47,506 nt of DNA from CAZCDS01 sp964497585. Its GTDB lineage: Bacteria; Desulfobacterota; Desulfomonilia; Desulfomonilales; Desulfomonilaceae. The notes below the pieces were generated by a model that made no database searches, was not told the origin of the DNA, and saw only the letters and a list, made by a program, of their open reading frames with translations. Below are positions 9,193 through 18,500 of this stretch, piece after piece. Location of the stretch: positions 1-47,506 of the forward strand of contig CAZCDS010000052.1 in NCBI GenBank assembly GCA_964497585.1. Direction: 5' to 3'. Each line of letters starts with the position of its first letter. Positions within the stretch are counted from its first letter, which is position 1. The position numbers and the translations under genes are program-made.

Positions 9193-11295
9193 ATGCAATC
9201 CGAGATGACGAGGGTTGGGGAGTCTTTGTCCCCGGGAGCGACGACTCACCTGCGGACCACCGCATTTGTGATTGCCGTGACGGCTCTGTGTTGCGCGTGT
9301 GTTACCTTCAGTTCTCTTCATAGGTATGGGAACGCGGACGTGATCGTGCCGGTCCTGGTAAGCACACAGCTCTGGAGTCCCTTCTACTGGGGTTCAAATC
9401 GCTTTGGAATGTTGGTTCCTCTTCTCGCAACACCCTTTCACAATCCATTTGTGAACCTCGCTGCACAGAGCCTGATGAACAGCTTTTTTGGGATAGCGGC
9501 CTTTTTCCTGATCGCCCGCCTGGTCTATGCACGCGATTACTGGCCTGCCATCGGGGCCGCAAGTGGGGCCAGCTTTGTCTGGCTCTATCCCAATAGCCAA
9601 CTGGTATCCTACCTGATTGCTCAGCCTTATGGTCCTGCCTTCGCGCTCTGCTGCGTCGGGCTCTGTCTGATCGAAGATGACGCGAGGAGGACCCGCGCCA
9701 CGCGGGTCGCTTCAACGGCGGTCGGATCGGCTTTTGTACTTCTGGGCTCGTGGGTCTCTCCGAGCCCTTTTCTCACGCTCGTCCCGATCGTATTTCTAAC
9801 GTGGCTCAGCCCCCAGTTCACCGCAGTCTATCGGAGACTCAGGGAAGTCGTACATGGGCCTCGGCGGAGGGACCTTGCTTACGAGGCCGTCCGCGAGGTC
9901 TTCGGCTCCCGCTCTTTCCAGATGATTGCCATTCTTACAGCGGGATTTCTCTGTTCGTACGTGGCTACAAGGTTAAGTGTTCACCATCTCGACTATCCTC
10001 CTCTGCCTTACCGCGAGTGGCCAGACGGCTGGTGGAGACTGTTTGGAAATTTCAGTCAAGCGGTTTTTCCTAGTTGGAGGACCGCGTCTCTTCTCTTGTT
10101 ATGGCTGGTCATTGGACTCTGTTCCTATTTATTGCGAAGACGTGCCGGGACATTGGCGTTGGCTCTGAACGCATCCGCGGCCATTCTGGCGGCTGTGGCA
10201 TGCGAACTCTTGATAATGGGCAGCCTGGCGCATGTGAAGGAGAACGGCAGCGCTGCCAGGTACATGACTGCAAGCCTCGTGCTGGTCATTACCTTAATAG
10301 TCGGTGTCGGGCTGACTATGCTTCTTGATGAAGGCCGTCGGCTCGGGATCGGGTGGGCCAACATGGCCGCTTTGGCAGGTCTGGTTCTGGTAACCCTTTT
10401 CAGATTTGGTCTCCCGTCCGTGGTGGAAATGCGAGAAGTACTGAACGAGAAATGGGGCGGGTATACTCAAGACGTGATCGAGGCTCGTTGTTCTCATTTT
10501 GCAGGCGACTACTGGAAGGTCTGGCCGACGGTCTTTCACGTTAACTGGACACTTTACGAACACGGCAACTCCAAACGAATCTGGGGCATCAGCCATAGGA
10601 GTCGGGACACGCTTCACCTTTGGATGCGGGAGTCGGAGGAGGCCTATCGGATCGGAGCGGCCTTCGATGACGACCAAGCAGAGGCCCTACTGGCACGGCT
10701 CTTTCCGCTGTGCAAACGAGTCAAATCTCAGCAGCTTGACAACATTTCAGTGTACGAACTTAGGAACTGCCCGAACCTTAATGTACCGGTCCGGCTTCAG
10801 AAAGATAGTTTCCGCATCGCAAAGGAGTGCTCCACAGACGCCGAAGATACTTTGGCGGTGTGCCGTAGCGCCGGAGGTAAGCCGGGCACAGTGATCTATG
10901 GCCCATACGCGCTGCTCCTCAGGGGCACTTACGTGCTCGGGATACGAGGGAATGCCCGCAACATCGATCAGGGGAGGGAAGTTCTGGCTGTGGCCGACAT
11001 CTGTCGGGATATGGGGAAAGTTGTTCCCAGGAAGAGGGAAATCCGAAGGTCGGACGTCAGCAACGATGAGTTCTCGATAGCTATCCGGTTTGAGGTGAGG
11101 TCAATTACCGACACGTGGGAGTTCAGGATCCATTTCCTTCCCGTATCCGATCTGACGGTGAAGGAGATGACCCTAACCATGGTGAGCCGGGACTCAGCAG
11201 CGCCTGCCTCTGGGAAGTGCGCTGCGGACCTCGTCCGCAGGCTCCATCATGACAACCAGGCCATCGATACGCCGGCGTTGGTGTCAGGGAGATGA
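9193..11295 (+). CDS. Polytopic membrane protein of a glycan locus, GT-C-like
   Basis: About 700 residues from the ATG at 9193, which has GGAGGG 14 nt upstream; TTG 9103, GTG 9160 and ATG 9205 are other possible starts. The first 420 residues contain roughly ten hydrophobic segments. An early loop (about residues 45-70 of this start) is rich in Asn, Asp and aromatics, as in GT-C membrane glycosyltransferases, although no family signature is certain. The last 250 residues are soluble; their final part (GTVIYGPYALLLRGTYVLGI onward) looks like a beta-sandwich such as those that bind sugars. The gene ends 8 nt before a GT4 glycosyltransferase, so both probably serve surface polysaccharide assembly. 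The exact reaction is unknown. Confidence 0.7.
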   Translation: MQSEMTRVGESLSPGATTHLRTTAFVIAVTALCCACVTFSSLHRYGNADVIVPVLVSTQLWSPFYWGSNRFGMLVPLLATPFHNPFVNLAAQSLMNSFFGIAAFFLIARLVYARDYWPAIGAASGASFVWLYPNSQLVSYLIAQPYGPAFALCCVGLCLIEDDARRTRATRVASTAVGSAFVLLGSWVSPSPFLTLVPIVFLTWLSPQFTAVYRRLREVVHGPRRRDLAYEAVREVFGSRSFQMIAILTAGFLCSYVATRLSVHHLDYPPLPYREWPDGWWRLFGNFSQAVFPSWRTASLLLLWLVIGLCSYLLRRRAGTLALALNASAAILAAVACELLIMGSLAHVKENGSAARYMTASLVLVITLIVGVGLTMLLDEGRRLGIGWANMAALAGLVLVTLFRFGLPSVVEMREVLNEKWGGYTQDVIEARCSHFAGDYWKVWPTVFHVNWTLYEHGNSKRIWGISHRSRDTLHLWMRESEEAYRIGAAFDDDQAEALLARLFPLCKRVKSQQLDNISVYELRNCPNLNVPVRLQKDSFRIAKECSTDAEDTLAVCRSAGGKPGTVIYGPYALLLRGTYVLGIRGNARNIDQGREVLAVADICRDMGKVVPRKREIRRSDVSNDEFSIAIRFEVRSITDTWEFRIHFLPVSDLTVKEMTLTMVSRDSAAPASGKCAADLVRRLHHDNQAIDTPALVSGR

Positions 11296-11303
11296 ACTGA
11301 AAC

Positions 11304-12665
11304 ATGGGGGCAGGCTTCCGAAAACTGGTCTTATTCATCGACAGGTATGGCCGCAGCGATGGCCTTTCGGAATCATCCATGCCCCAGTACCGCGGTCCGG
11401 CCGTGTTGATCGCTCGCATGTGCTTTGCATTCGCACGTTTGATGTTCCGTCCGGCTCTGAGGTCCAGAATTCGCTATGCGATTCTGGGAGTCGCGGCTTC
11501 ACATGTTGGGACTGACAACCCCCACGTAAAGGATGTCTCTACAATTCACATCATGGGGTACCTGAGAGCCGAGACGGGACTGGGAGAATCAGCGCGTTCT
11601 TCCATCAGGGGCTTTGCGAAAGTCGGCATCCGTACGAGCCTATCTGATGTTCCGTCGTCCTTGGGGGTCCCGTGTGCTGAGCCCCTGGAGATGGCCGACG
11701 GGCCCTTGGAGGGATCCGAGATTAACCTCTTTCACCTGAATCCGGACGGGTTGCTGGGTCAGTTGCCGCAGCTTTTGGGTCGTTTGGATGGGAAATACAA
11801 TATTGGATATTGGGTATGGGAAGTCACGAGATGGCCGCGACAGTGGAATCGTGCCTTTGACGTTGTCCACGAGATTTGGACCCCCACGACGTTCAGTCGG
11901 AACATGATTGCCCGCCATACGGACATGCCGGTGGTGCGGGTGCCGCACAATGTCGCCCCAGAGATCCCTGAGAGCGTCACCCGAAAATCCCTGGGGCTCC
12001 CTGAAAATGCCTTCCTGTTCCTGGGCATTGTTGATTTCAGGAGCCTTCCGGAGAGGAAAAACCCCATCGGAGCCATTGAGGCCTACTCTCGCGCGGTCGG
12101 GCGTACCCCGGCGGACGTCTTTTTCGTGCTCAAAACAGCTAACATGGCCGTTCGACCAGATGTGAGCGCACATATCGAGCGATTCCGCAGCCTCAATCCA
12201 TCCCTTATCCTGATGGAAGGTTACCTGGATCGGTTGGTTCTCAACGGGCTCATCAAGTGCTGTGACTGTTTCGTCTCACTCCATCGCTCCGAGGGCTTCG
12301 GACTTCCTCTTGCCGAGGCAATGTACATGGGTAAGCCCGTCATCGCCACCGGGTACTCCGGTAACATGGATTTCATGCACGAAGGCAATTCACTCCCGGT
12401 CAGGTACACTATGGCTCGGCTGGAAAACGATATGGTTCCCTATCCAAGAGGCTCGGAGTGGGCCACACCCGACCTTGACCACGCCGCGGAGCTTATGCAA
12501 CGGGTCCTGAGTGACGAATTATTGCGACAGGAGATCGGAGGGCGGGCCAGGGAGGAGATACGTAGGGACTTCTCTCCCGAGGTAACGGGAAGACTCATGG
12601 CTGAGCGGCTGGATCTGATAGTGAGAGAGAGTGTTGCCACGCGAGACCCTGTTTCACAGACCTGA
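11304..12665 (+). CDS. GT4-family glycosyltransferase
   Basis: This 453-residue enzyme should transfer a sugar from a nucleotide donor. The N-terminal acceptor half begins near residue 80 with IHIMGYLRAETGLGESAR, the glycine-rich loop of GT-B enzymes. The C-terminal half holds the donor signature HRSEGFGLPLAEAMYMGKPV and GYSGNMDF, with the E-x7-E motif (EGFGLPLAE). Residues 1-75 are a poorly conserved extension, and an internal start is possible. The gene is tightly coupled to the membrane protein upstream. It is the one intact transferase left in a locus whose first gene is broken. Confidence 0.88.
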   Translation: MGAGFRKLVLFIDRYGRSDGLSESSMPQYRGPAVLIARMCFAFARLMFRPALRSRIRYAILGVAASHVGTDNPHVKDVSTIHIMGYLRAETGLGESARSSIRGFAKVGIRTSLSDVPSSLGVPCAEPLEMADGPLEGSEINLFHLNPDGLLGQLPQLLGRLDGKYNIGYWVWEVTRWPRQWNRAFDVVHEIWTPTTFSRNMIARHTDMPVVRVPHNVAPEIPESVTRKSLGLPENAFLFLGIVDFRSLPERKNPIGAIEAYSRAVGRTPADVFFVLKTANMAVRPDVSAHIERFRSLNPSLILMEGYLDRLVLNGLIKCCDCFVSLHRSEGFGLPLAEAMYMGKPVIATGYSGNMDFMHEGNSLPVRYTMARLENDMVPYPRGSEWATPDLDHAAELMQRVLSDELLRQEIGGRAREEIRRDFSPEVTGRLMAERLDLIVRESVATRDPVSQT

Positions 12666-12730
12666 TATCAGGATACGCGAAGAAAGGTGCGGATACTCCG
12701 AAGCCTGCACGTTTATCCTCCCCAGAGGAA

Positions 12731-12789
12731 TGCCACACCAGAGTAAAGATCCACGTGCATAGCACGTGGATCTTTACTCTGGTGTGGCA
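12731..12789. repeat. Perfect 28-bp inverted repeat with 3-nt loop
   Basis: Arms 12731-12758 and 12762-12789 are exact reverse complements around the loop ATA. It lies 66 nt after the GT4 gene. The stem is unusually long and perfect and no U-tract follows, so it is not a standard intrinsic terminator. It could form a cruciform, or a bidirectional transcript end. Confidence 0.9.
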
Positions 12790-12931
12790 AATGAATTTCA
12801 AGGCGCGTTGGCATCACGAGGCGGGGACAGCAACCCCTGATTGTGCTCGTGAAAGGATAGGAGTTTGCCCGCTCTTGACTTTTCTTCCGACTGACACATT
12901 GTTGTACGAAGACTGTAGGAGAGAAACGAGA

Positions 12932-13342
12932 ATGCCCTTTCAACGGTCAACAGCAGGATTCATCTTCGCTATCACGATTTCCGCGTTTCTCGGAAGCGGA
13001 CTGCCGTGTTGGTGGGCTGACGACTGTTGCGTAGGCTGCAGAGTGATGTCCTCCGGCCCGTATGTCTCTGCGGTATCTCCTTTCGGGACATTATCCCATA
13101 CGGAGTTCTCCAGGAGCAGATGCTACTTTGCCGGCCATTGCGGTGATCGGACTGACCGCGCGCTGACGGTTTCAACCTCACCGATGACCGAGATTGCGAT
13201 GCACATGGTGCCGATCACCTCCCACGGATTCGAATCAGCCGCTGTGTTTCCGTCTTCCCGCTTTTCCCACTCGGAACGAGGTCACCCCCCACCACTTGGC
13301 GGCGAATCGCTCGTCCAAATCAAGTGTTCTCTTCTTTCTTGA
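12932..13342 (+). CDS. Small secreted Cys-containing protein
   Basis: 136 residues from the ATG at 12932, chosen because GTAGGAGAG precedes it and a signal peptide follows (about 1-27, ending GSGLPCWWA). The mature part has seven cysteines, with a cluster CWWADDCCVGC near residues 27-37, and a Ser/Pro-rich tail. It is not recognised. It sits 114 bp upstream of the CusB-like gene on the same strand. A periplasmic metal-binding role is conceivable from cysteines and context, but is inference. The low-complexity tail leaves some doubt that the whole frame is coding. Confidence 0.5.
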   Translation: MPFQRSTAGFIFAITISAFLGSGLPCWWADDCCVGCRVMSSGPYVSAVSPFGTLSHTEFSRSRCYFAGHCGDRTDRALTVSTSPMTEIAMHMVPITSHGFESAAVFPSSRFSHSERGHPPPLGGESLVQIKCSLLS

Positions 13343-13363
13343 TTCATTCTATCATGATTGAGC

Positions 13364-13383
13364 GGACTCCCCCTGTGGAGTCC
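13364..13383 (+). terminator. Hairpin between the small secreted gene and cusB-like gene
   Basis: A 7-bp perfect stem, GGACTCC / GGAGTCC, with a 6-nt loop lies 22 nt past the preceding stop. It has no strong U-tract and may be a weak terminator or attenuator. Confidence 0.35.
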
Positions 13384-13455
13384 TACTCATGCATGGTTGG
13401 TTGCCCAGGAATTGTATTACCGAGGGCATCCGGCTGATCGAGAGGAGTGATCGTC

Positions 13456-15510
13456 ATGGCCGCGAAGACCTCAAATCAGAAGACCACACGGTACGGGCTG
13501 TGGGTAGCGGGCATAGTCCTGATACTGGCGGTGTTTGCGTCAGGCTACTATGCGGCGCTGCTCCTATCCCCCGAGCACCGGCAAGCCGAGCACAAGAAAC
13601 CTCATCAGAGTATATCAGTTCGTAAAGATCATTCGGCCAATGAGACCGCGAGGCTCCCGCAGAAAACGGCTAATCGTCTCATGATGTCTCAAGCGGCCAA
13701 GAAATTGGCTGAAGTGGAAACTGAAGAGGTCAAGCGAGACAGAGCCTACGTCCGTTTGCGAATGAATGGGATGGTCTTCCACGATGAGACCAGGCTCGCG
13801 TCTCTCACATCTCGGGTGGACGGTCGTATCGACAAGGTGTTTGTGGATTTCACGGGATTGACCGTCCACAAAGGTGACCCGGTGGTAACACTCTGGAGTC
13901 GGACTCTCATCACCACTCAGATCGAACTGTTTGAGACGATTCGGAGCCCTGAGTTCGATGAGTCGGTCGTCAAAGGAGCTGAAGAAAAACTCAAGCAGTT
14001 CGGTCTCACTGACGATCAGATCAAGAAGATCAGACGGGAAAAGAAGCCGGACCTCTATATCACTTTGACGGCCCCCATAAACGGGATCGTGATGAAAAAG
14101 AACGTTAACCTCGGCGATTTTGTCAAAGAAGGCACCGTGATGTACGAGATCGCCGATCTGTCAAAGGTTTGGGTAAAACTGGACGCCTACGAGACCGATC
14201 TTCCATGGATACGATACGGTCAGGACGTTACCTTCACCACTCCGGCCCTCCCGGGACGGACGTTCCGAGGGCAGGTTACTTTCATAGATCCTGTCCTGGA
14301 CATGGCGACTCGAGCGGTGAAAGTGCGTGTGGAGGCTGACAATCCCAATTTGAGCCTCAAGCCTCACATGTTTGTCACCGCGGAGATAGAGGCGGAGGTT
14401 GATGACAAAGGCAGGGTTATCCGTTCTGAATGGACTGGAAAGTACATATGCCCGATCGATCCCAGGCAAGTCTATGCTAAGCCAGGGATTTGTCCCACCA
14501 CAGCCATGCCCCTCAGAACGGCCGAGTCATATGGTTATGCACCGGACAAGAATCCGACGCTGCCTCTGGTGATTCCGGCGACATCCGTACTTTACACAGG
14601 CGAGCGCTCACTTGTCTACGTTGAGGTCCCTGACCGACCGATGCCCACGTACGAACCGAGAGAGGTGGTTCTCGGCCCCAGGGCGGGCGATAAATATGTA
14701 GTCTTCAGCGGTCTGAGAGGGGGTGAAAAAGTCGTAACCAAGGGCAACTTCAAGATAGACAGCGCCTCACAGATACTCGCAAAGGCCAGCATGATGAATC
14801 CTGAAGAGGCCCCGCCTCCGCGTCTTTCCGTGGGTCAGGTAGAGCAGGCCTTTCGCGAAGAAGCCCTGGCAGCGTCCCCGATGTTCGGGAAAACACTGAC
14901 CCGCGTCTTCGCCTCATATTCCAAGCTCAAAGAAGCTCTGGCCTCAGAACATGCTAGCCGTGCAAAGGAACGTGCGGCGAAATTAACCAAAGTTCTGAAA
15001 GACGTTGATCCAGCGCCGCTGGACGGGGGAGCTCGCCGGTTTTGGAACCGACTATCAAAGACAATGATTGGGAGTCTGGAAGGACTTTCGCACAGCCCTG
15101 ATCTCCAAACCCAACGCAAGGCATTTCGGGGACTTTCGGAAAGCTTGGCTACGGTTGCCGTGGGATTTCGAAATGTTCTGGAGACTCCGGTTTACCTCTA
15201 TCGATGCCCAACCGTGTTCGATAATCAGGGGGCATACTGGATTGAGGGGAAGAAGGGTTTTGTCAACCCGTACCTTGGAACCAAAATGCCTAAGTGCGGG
15301 GAGTTGGTGGCCAAAATTCCCCCGGACGAATCGCATCTTTCTCGGCAAAATTCCATTGGGCACGGGTCGTCTCACGCCAATTCAACAGGTGCGCACCGGA
15401 GAAATGAATCCGGGTCGACAAAAGCGGCTAATGCAAGCCACGGCAAGGCGGAAGTGGGCTCTCAGTCCATGAAAGAGGACAAAGCTCATGGCTCGGGTTC
15501 GAAGCCTTAA
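13456..15510 (+). CDS. RND heavy-metal efflux periplasmic adaptor, CusB-like
   Basis: 684 residues from the ATG at 13456 (GAGGAG 8 nt upstream). It is the membrane-fusion protein linking the inner-membrane pump to an outer-membrane channel. A single membrane anchor lies at about 14-38. The barrel-sandwich and beta-barrel region covers about 95-330 (RVDGRIDKVFVDFTG, APINGIVMKKNVNLGDFVKE). A metal-binding insert lies at about 335-360, normally CPMHP..CPxCGM, but here CPIDP..CPTTAM, so one cysteine is missing. The last 200 residues form a DUF3347-type domain ending with CP...NPYLGTKMPKCGE, another likely metal-binding part. The C-terminus is Ser/His/Lys-rich. The stop overlaps the ribosome binding site of the pump gene. 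About 684 residues is long for CusB (about 410). Confidence 0.92.
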   Translation: MAAKTSNQKTTRYGLWVAGIVLILAVFASGYYAALLLSPEHRQAEHKKPHQSISVRKDHSANETARLPQKTANRLMMSQAAKKLAEVETEEVKRDRAYVRLRMNGMVFHDETRLASLTSRVDGRIDKVFVDFTGLTVHKGDPVVTLWSRTLITTQIELFETIRSPEFDESVVKGAEEKLKQFGLTDDQIKKIRREKKPDLYITLTAPINGIVMKKNVNLGDFVKEGTVMYEIADLSKVWVKLDAYETDLPWIRYGQDVTFTTPALPGRTFRGQVTFIDPVLDMATRAVKVRVEADNPNLSLKPHMFVTAEIEAEVDDKGRVIRSEWTGKYICPIDPRQVYAKPGICPTTAMPLRTAESYGYAPDKNPTLPLVIPATSVLYTGERSLVYVEVPDRPMPTYEPREVVLGPRAGDKYVVFSGLRGGEKVVTKGNFKIDSASQILAKASMMNPEEAPPPRLSVGQVEQAFREEALAASPMFGKTLTRVFASYSKLKEALASEHASRAKERAAKLTKVLKDVDPAPLDGGARRFWNRLSKTMIGSLEGLSHSPDLQTQRKAFRGLSESLATVAVGFRNVLETPVYLYRCPTVFDNQGAYWIEGKKGFVNPYLGTKMPKCGELVAKIPPDESHLSRQNSIGHGSSHANSTGAHRRNESGSTKAANASHGKAEVGSQSMKEDKAHGSGSKP

Positions 15511-15522
15511 AGGAGGCTCACC

Positions 15523-18500
15523 ATGTCCGACCAGAACGGCAATAATGATATGAGACGCGACAGCGTTGAAGAGGGCCTCTTTGCAAGGATGACACGCTTC
15601 TTTCTGGAACAGAAGCTACTCGTAATCGTATTTATTGTTGGTGTCATTTTTTACGGACTGGCTACGGCTCCCTTCGATTGGGAAATATCATGGCTGCCGA
15701 GGAGCCCGGTCCCGGTGGACGCGATCCCGGACATCGGGGAGAACCAACAGATCGTCTTCACCAATTGGCAAGGGAGATCTCCCCAGGACGTGGAAGACCA
15801 GATCACCTATCCTCTCACCGTCTCCCTGTTGGGCCTCCCCGGGGTCAAGACCATCAGGAGCTTTTCCTACTTCGGGTTCTCATCGATCTACGTCGTCTTC
15901 CGAGATGACATTGATTTCTACTGGTCTCGCTCGAGGATTGTCGAGAAACTCAACTCCCTGCCCGCCGGAACACTTCCCGAGGGTGTTCAGCCGTTTCTCG
16001 GCCCGGACGCCACCGCTCTGGGCCAGATCTATTGGTACACCCTGGAAGGGGATGGTTTCGGACTGGATGAGCTGAGGACCGTTCAGGACTGGTATGTTCG
16101 GTACTACCTCCAGGCTGCGGAAGGTGTGAGCGAGGTGGCGTCGGTGGGAGGATACGTCAAGGAATACCAGATAGATGTCAACCCGGATGCCATGCGGGCG
16201 AATAAGGTCACGCTGATGGACATTTTCGGAGCTGTCAGAAAATCCAACGTCGACGTGGGCGCCCGGACCATAGAGCTGAATCGTGCGGAATACGTCGTCC
16301 GGGGGCTGGGCTTTGTTCACTCGGTGAAGGATATAGAGAAAGCGGTCGTCAAGGTTAAGGACAATGTTCCGATTACCATCAAGGACGTAGCTACCGTGTC
16401 GCTTGGACCCGCTCTGCGTCGGGGTGCTCTCGACAAGGAGGGGGCCGAGGCGGTCGGAGGTGTCGTGGTCGTGAGGTTCGGCGAGAACCCCTTGAAAGTA
16501 ATCAAGAACGTCAAGAAAAAGATCAAAGAGATCTCGCCCGGTCTCCCATGGAAAATACTCTCCGACGGAACTACCTCTCAGGTCCGGATCGTACCTTTTT
16601 ACGATCGTACCCAGCTCATCCACGAAACGTTGGACACGCTCAAGCGTGCGCTCTCGGAAGAAATCCTGGTGACGATCATAGTCGTGATCGTCATGGTGAA
16701 CCACCTTACAAGTTCGGCCCTGATCTCCGGGCTACTACCACTTGCCGTTCTCATGACGTTTATTGGAATGAAGCACACCGGAGTTGAGGCCAATATTATG
16801 GCCCTCTCCGGTATAGCCATTGCCATCGGGACAATGGTGGACATGGGAATCGTCCTCAACGAGAACATCTTGCGTCACCTGAAAGAGTCAAAACCGGAAG
16901 AAAGCCGCCTGGAGGTCGTACATAAAGCGACGTCGGAAGTAGGTGAAGCGGTCCTGACTGCGGTTGCCATCACGATCATATCATTCCTGCCCGTCTTTGC
17001 TCTGTCCGGCGCGGAAGGCAAGCTTTTCAAGCCCGTTGCCTTCACCAAGACCTACGCGCTGGCCGCGTCCCTGATAGTTGCGCTCGTGGTCATACCTCCC
17101 CTCGCGCACATCTTGTTCAGGAGAAAGCCTCTCAGTGCCAGGACTCGCGGCATAGTAAACGCTGTGACCTTTCTCGTCGGGCTCGGTTTAGGATACTCCT
17201 ATTCCTGGTGGATAGGGGGAGCGATAATGCTTGGCGGGGGATACAATCTGATTGCACTGACGCTCCCCAAGTCCATTGCCGAACGACTCCCCAAAGTGGG
17301 CAATTTGGCAGCAGTTGCCGTAGTGGTATTCTTTCTAACCGAGCACTGGCTGCCCTTGGGACCTGAGATCGGTTTGATACGCAACCTGATCTTTGTCGCG
17401 GGCCTCATTTTCGGACTGTTGGCTTTGATGAAGATATTTCAGTGGCTGTATCGACCTCTTCTTGTGTGGTCCTTGGATCACAAGCTTCTTACGTTTGGTG
17501 TCTCAGTATTTCTGATTGTGTTAGGCGCCTCCATATGGATCGGATTCGACAGCGTGTTCGGTTTTATTCCCCGGGCCGCCAAGGAGATGGGAGTCGGTAA
17601 GAAACCGGTGGTGGTGAAGGCTCATACAGCCGATGTCTTTGGCTTCGTACCCAAGGCCCTGGAGTGGTTGGGAACTGGCAAGAAACCGCTGATGCTGGCT
17701 CAGCACAATCACGGGAGCATGACGAAAACCTACCCGACTCACAAGATGGGCGTGCCTTCGGATGACCCCGTTCGCAAGACGTGGACATGGCAGTTCCTGG
17801 CTCGGAAATTCCCGGGGCTGGGCAAAGAATTCATGCCGCCTCTGGACGAGGGCTCGTACTTGTTTATGCCTACGACCATGCCTCACGCCTCCATCACCGA
17901 GGCCCTTGATGTGCTGGAGAAGCAAAACATGGCGATCAGGGCTGTTCCGGAAGTCAGCTCCGTGGTGGGGAAGCTCGGTAGAGTGGATAGCGCTCTCGAC
18001 CCGGCACCCATATCCATGTTCGAGACCATCATCAACTACCTTCCCGAATACAAAACCGATCCGGAGACCGGAAAGAGGGTAGTTGACCCGGTGACGGGCA
18101 GGCCGATTCGAAACTGGAGGCCGAATATCAGAAGCTCGGACGACATCTGGAAGGAGATCCTCAAAGCCGCTGAAATAGAAGGAACGACTTCAGCGCCGAA
18201 ACTTCAACCTATCGCGGCCAGAATAGTCATGCTCCAAAGCGGAATGAGGGCTCCCATGGGGCTCAAGCTTCGGGGTACCAGCCTTGAGAAGCTTGAACGG
18301 GTAGGACTTCAAATCGAGCGTTTCCTGAAAGAGGTTCCTTCCATTGAACCGGCGTCCGTAGTGGCCGATCGAGTGGTCGGCAAGCCGTACCTGGAAATAG
18401 AAATCGACAGAGACGCAATTGCCAGATACGGCGTCAACATCCGTGACGTCCAGGATGTTATCGAGATTGCCGTGGGCGGCAGACGAATAACTACGACGGT

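Noticed and set aside
15880..16704. 274-codon minus-strand frame
   Set aside because: Antisense to the conserved pump gene; a by-product of its codon use.
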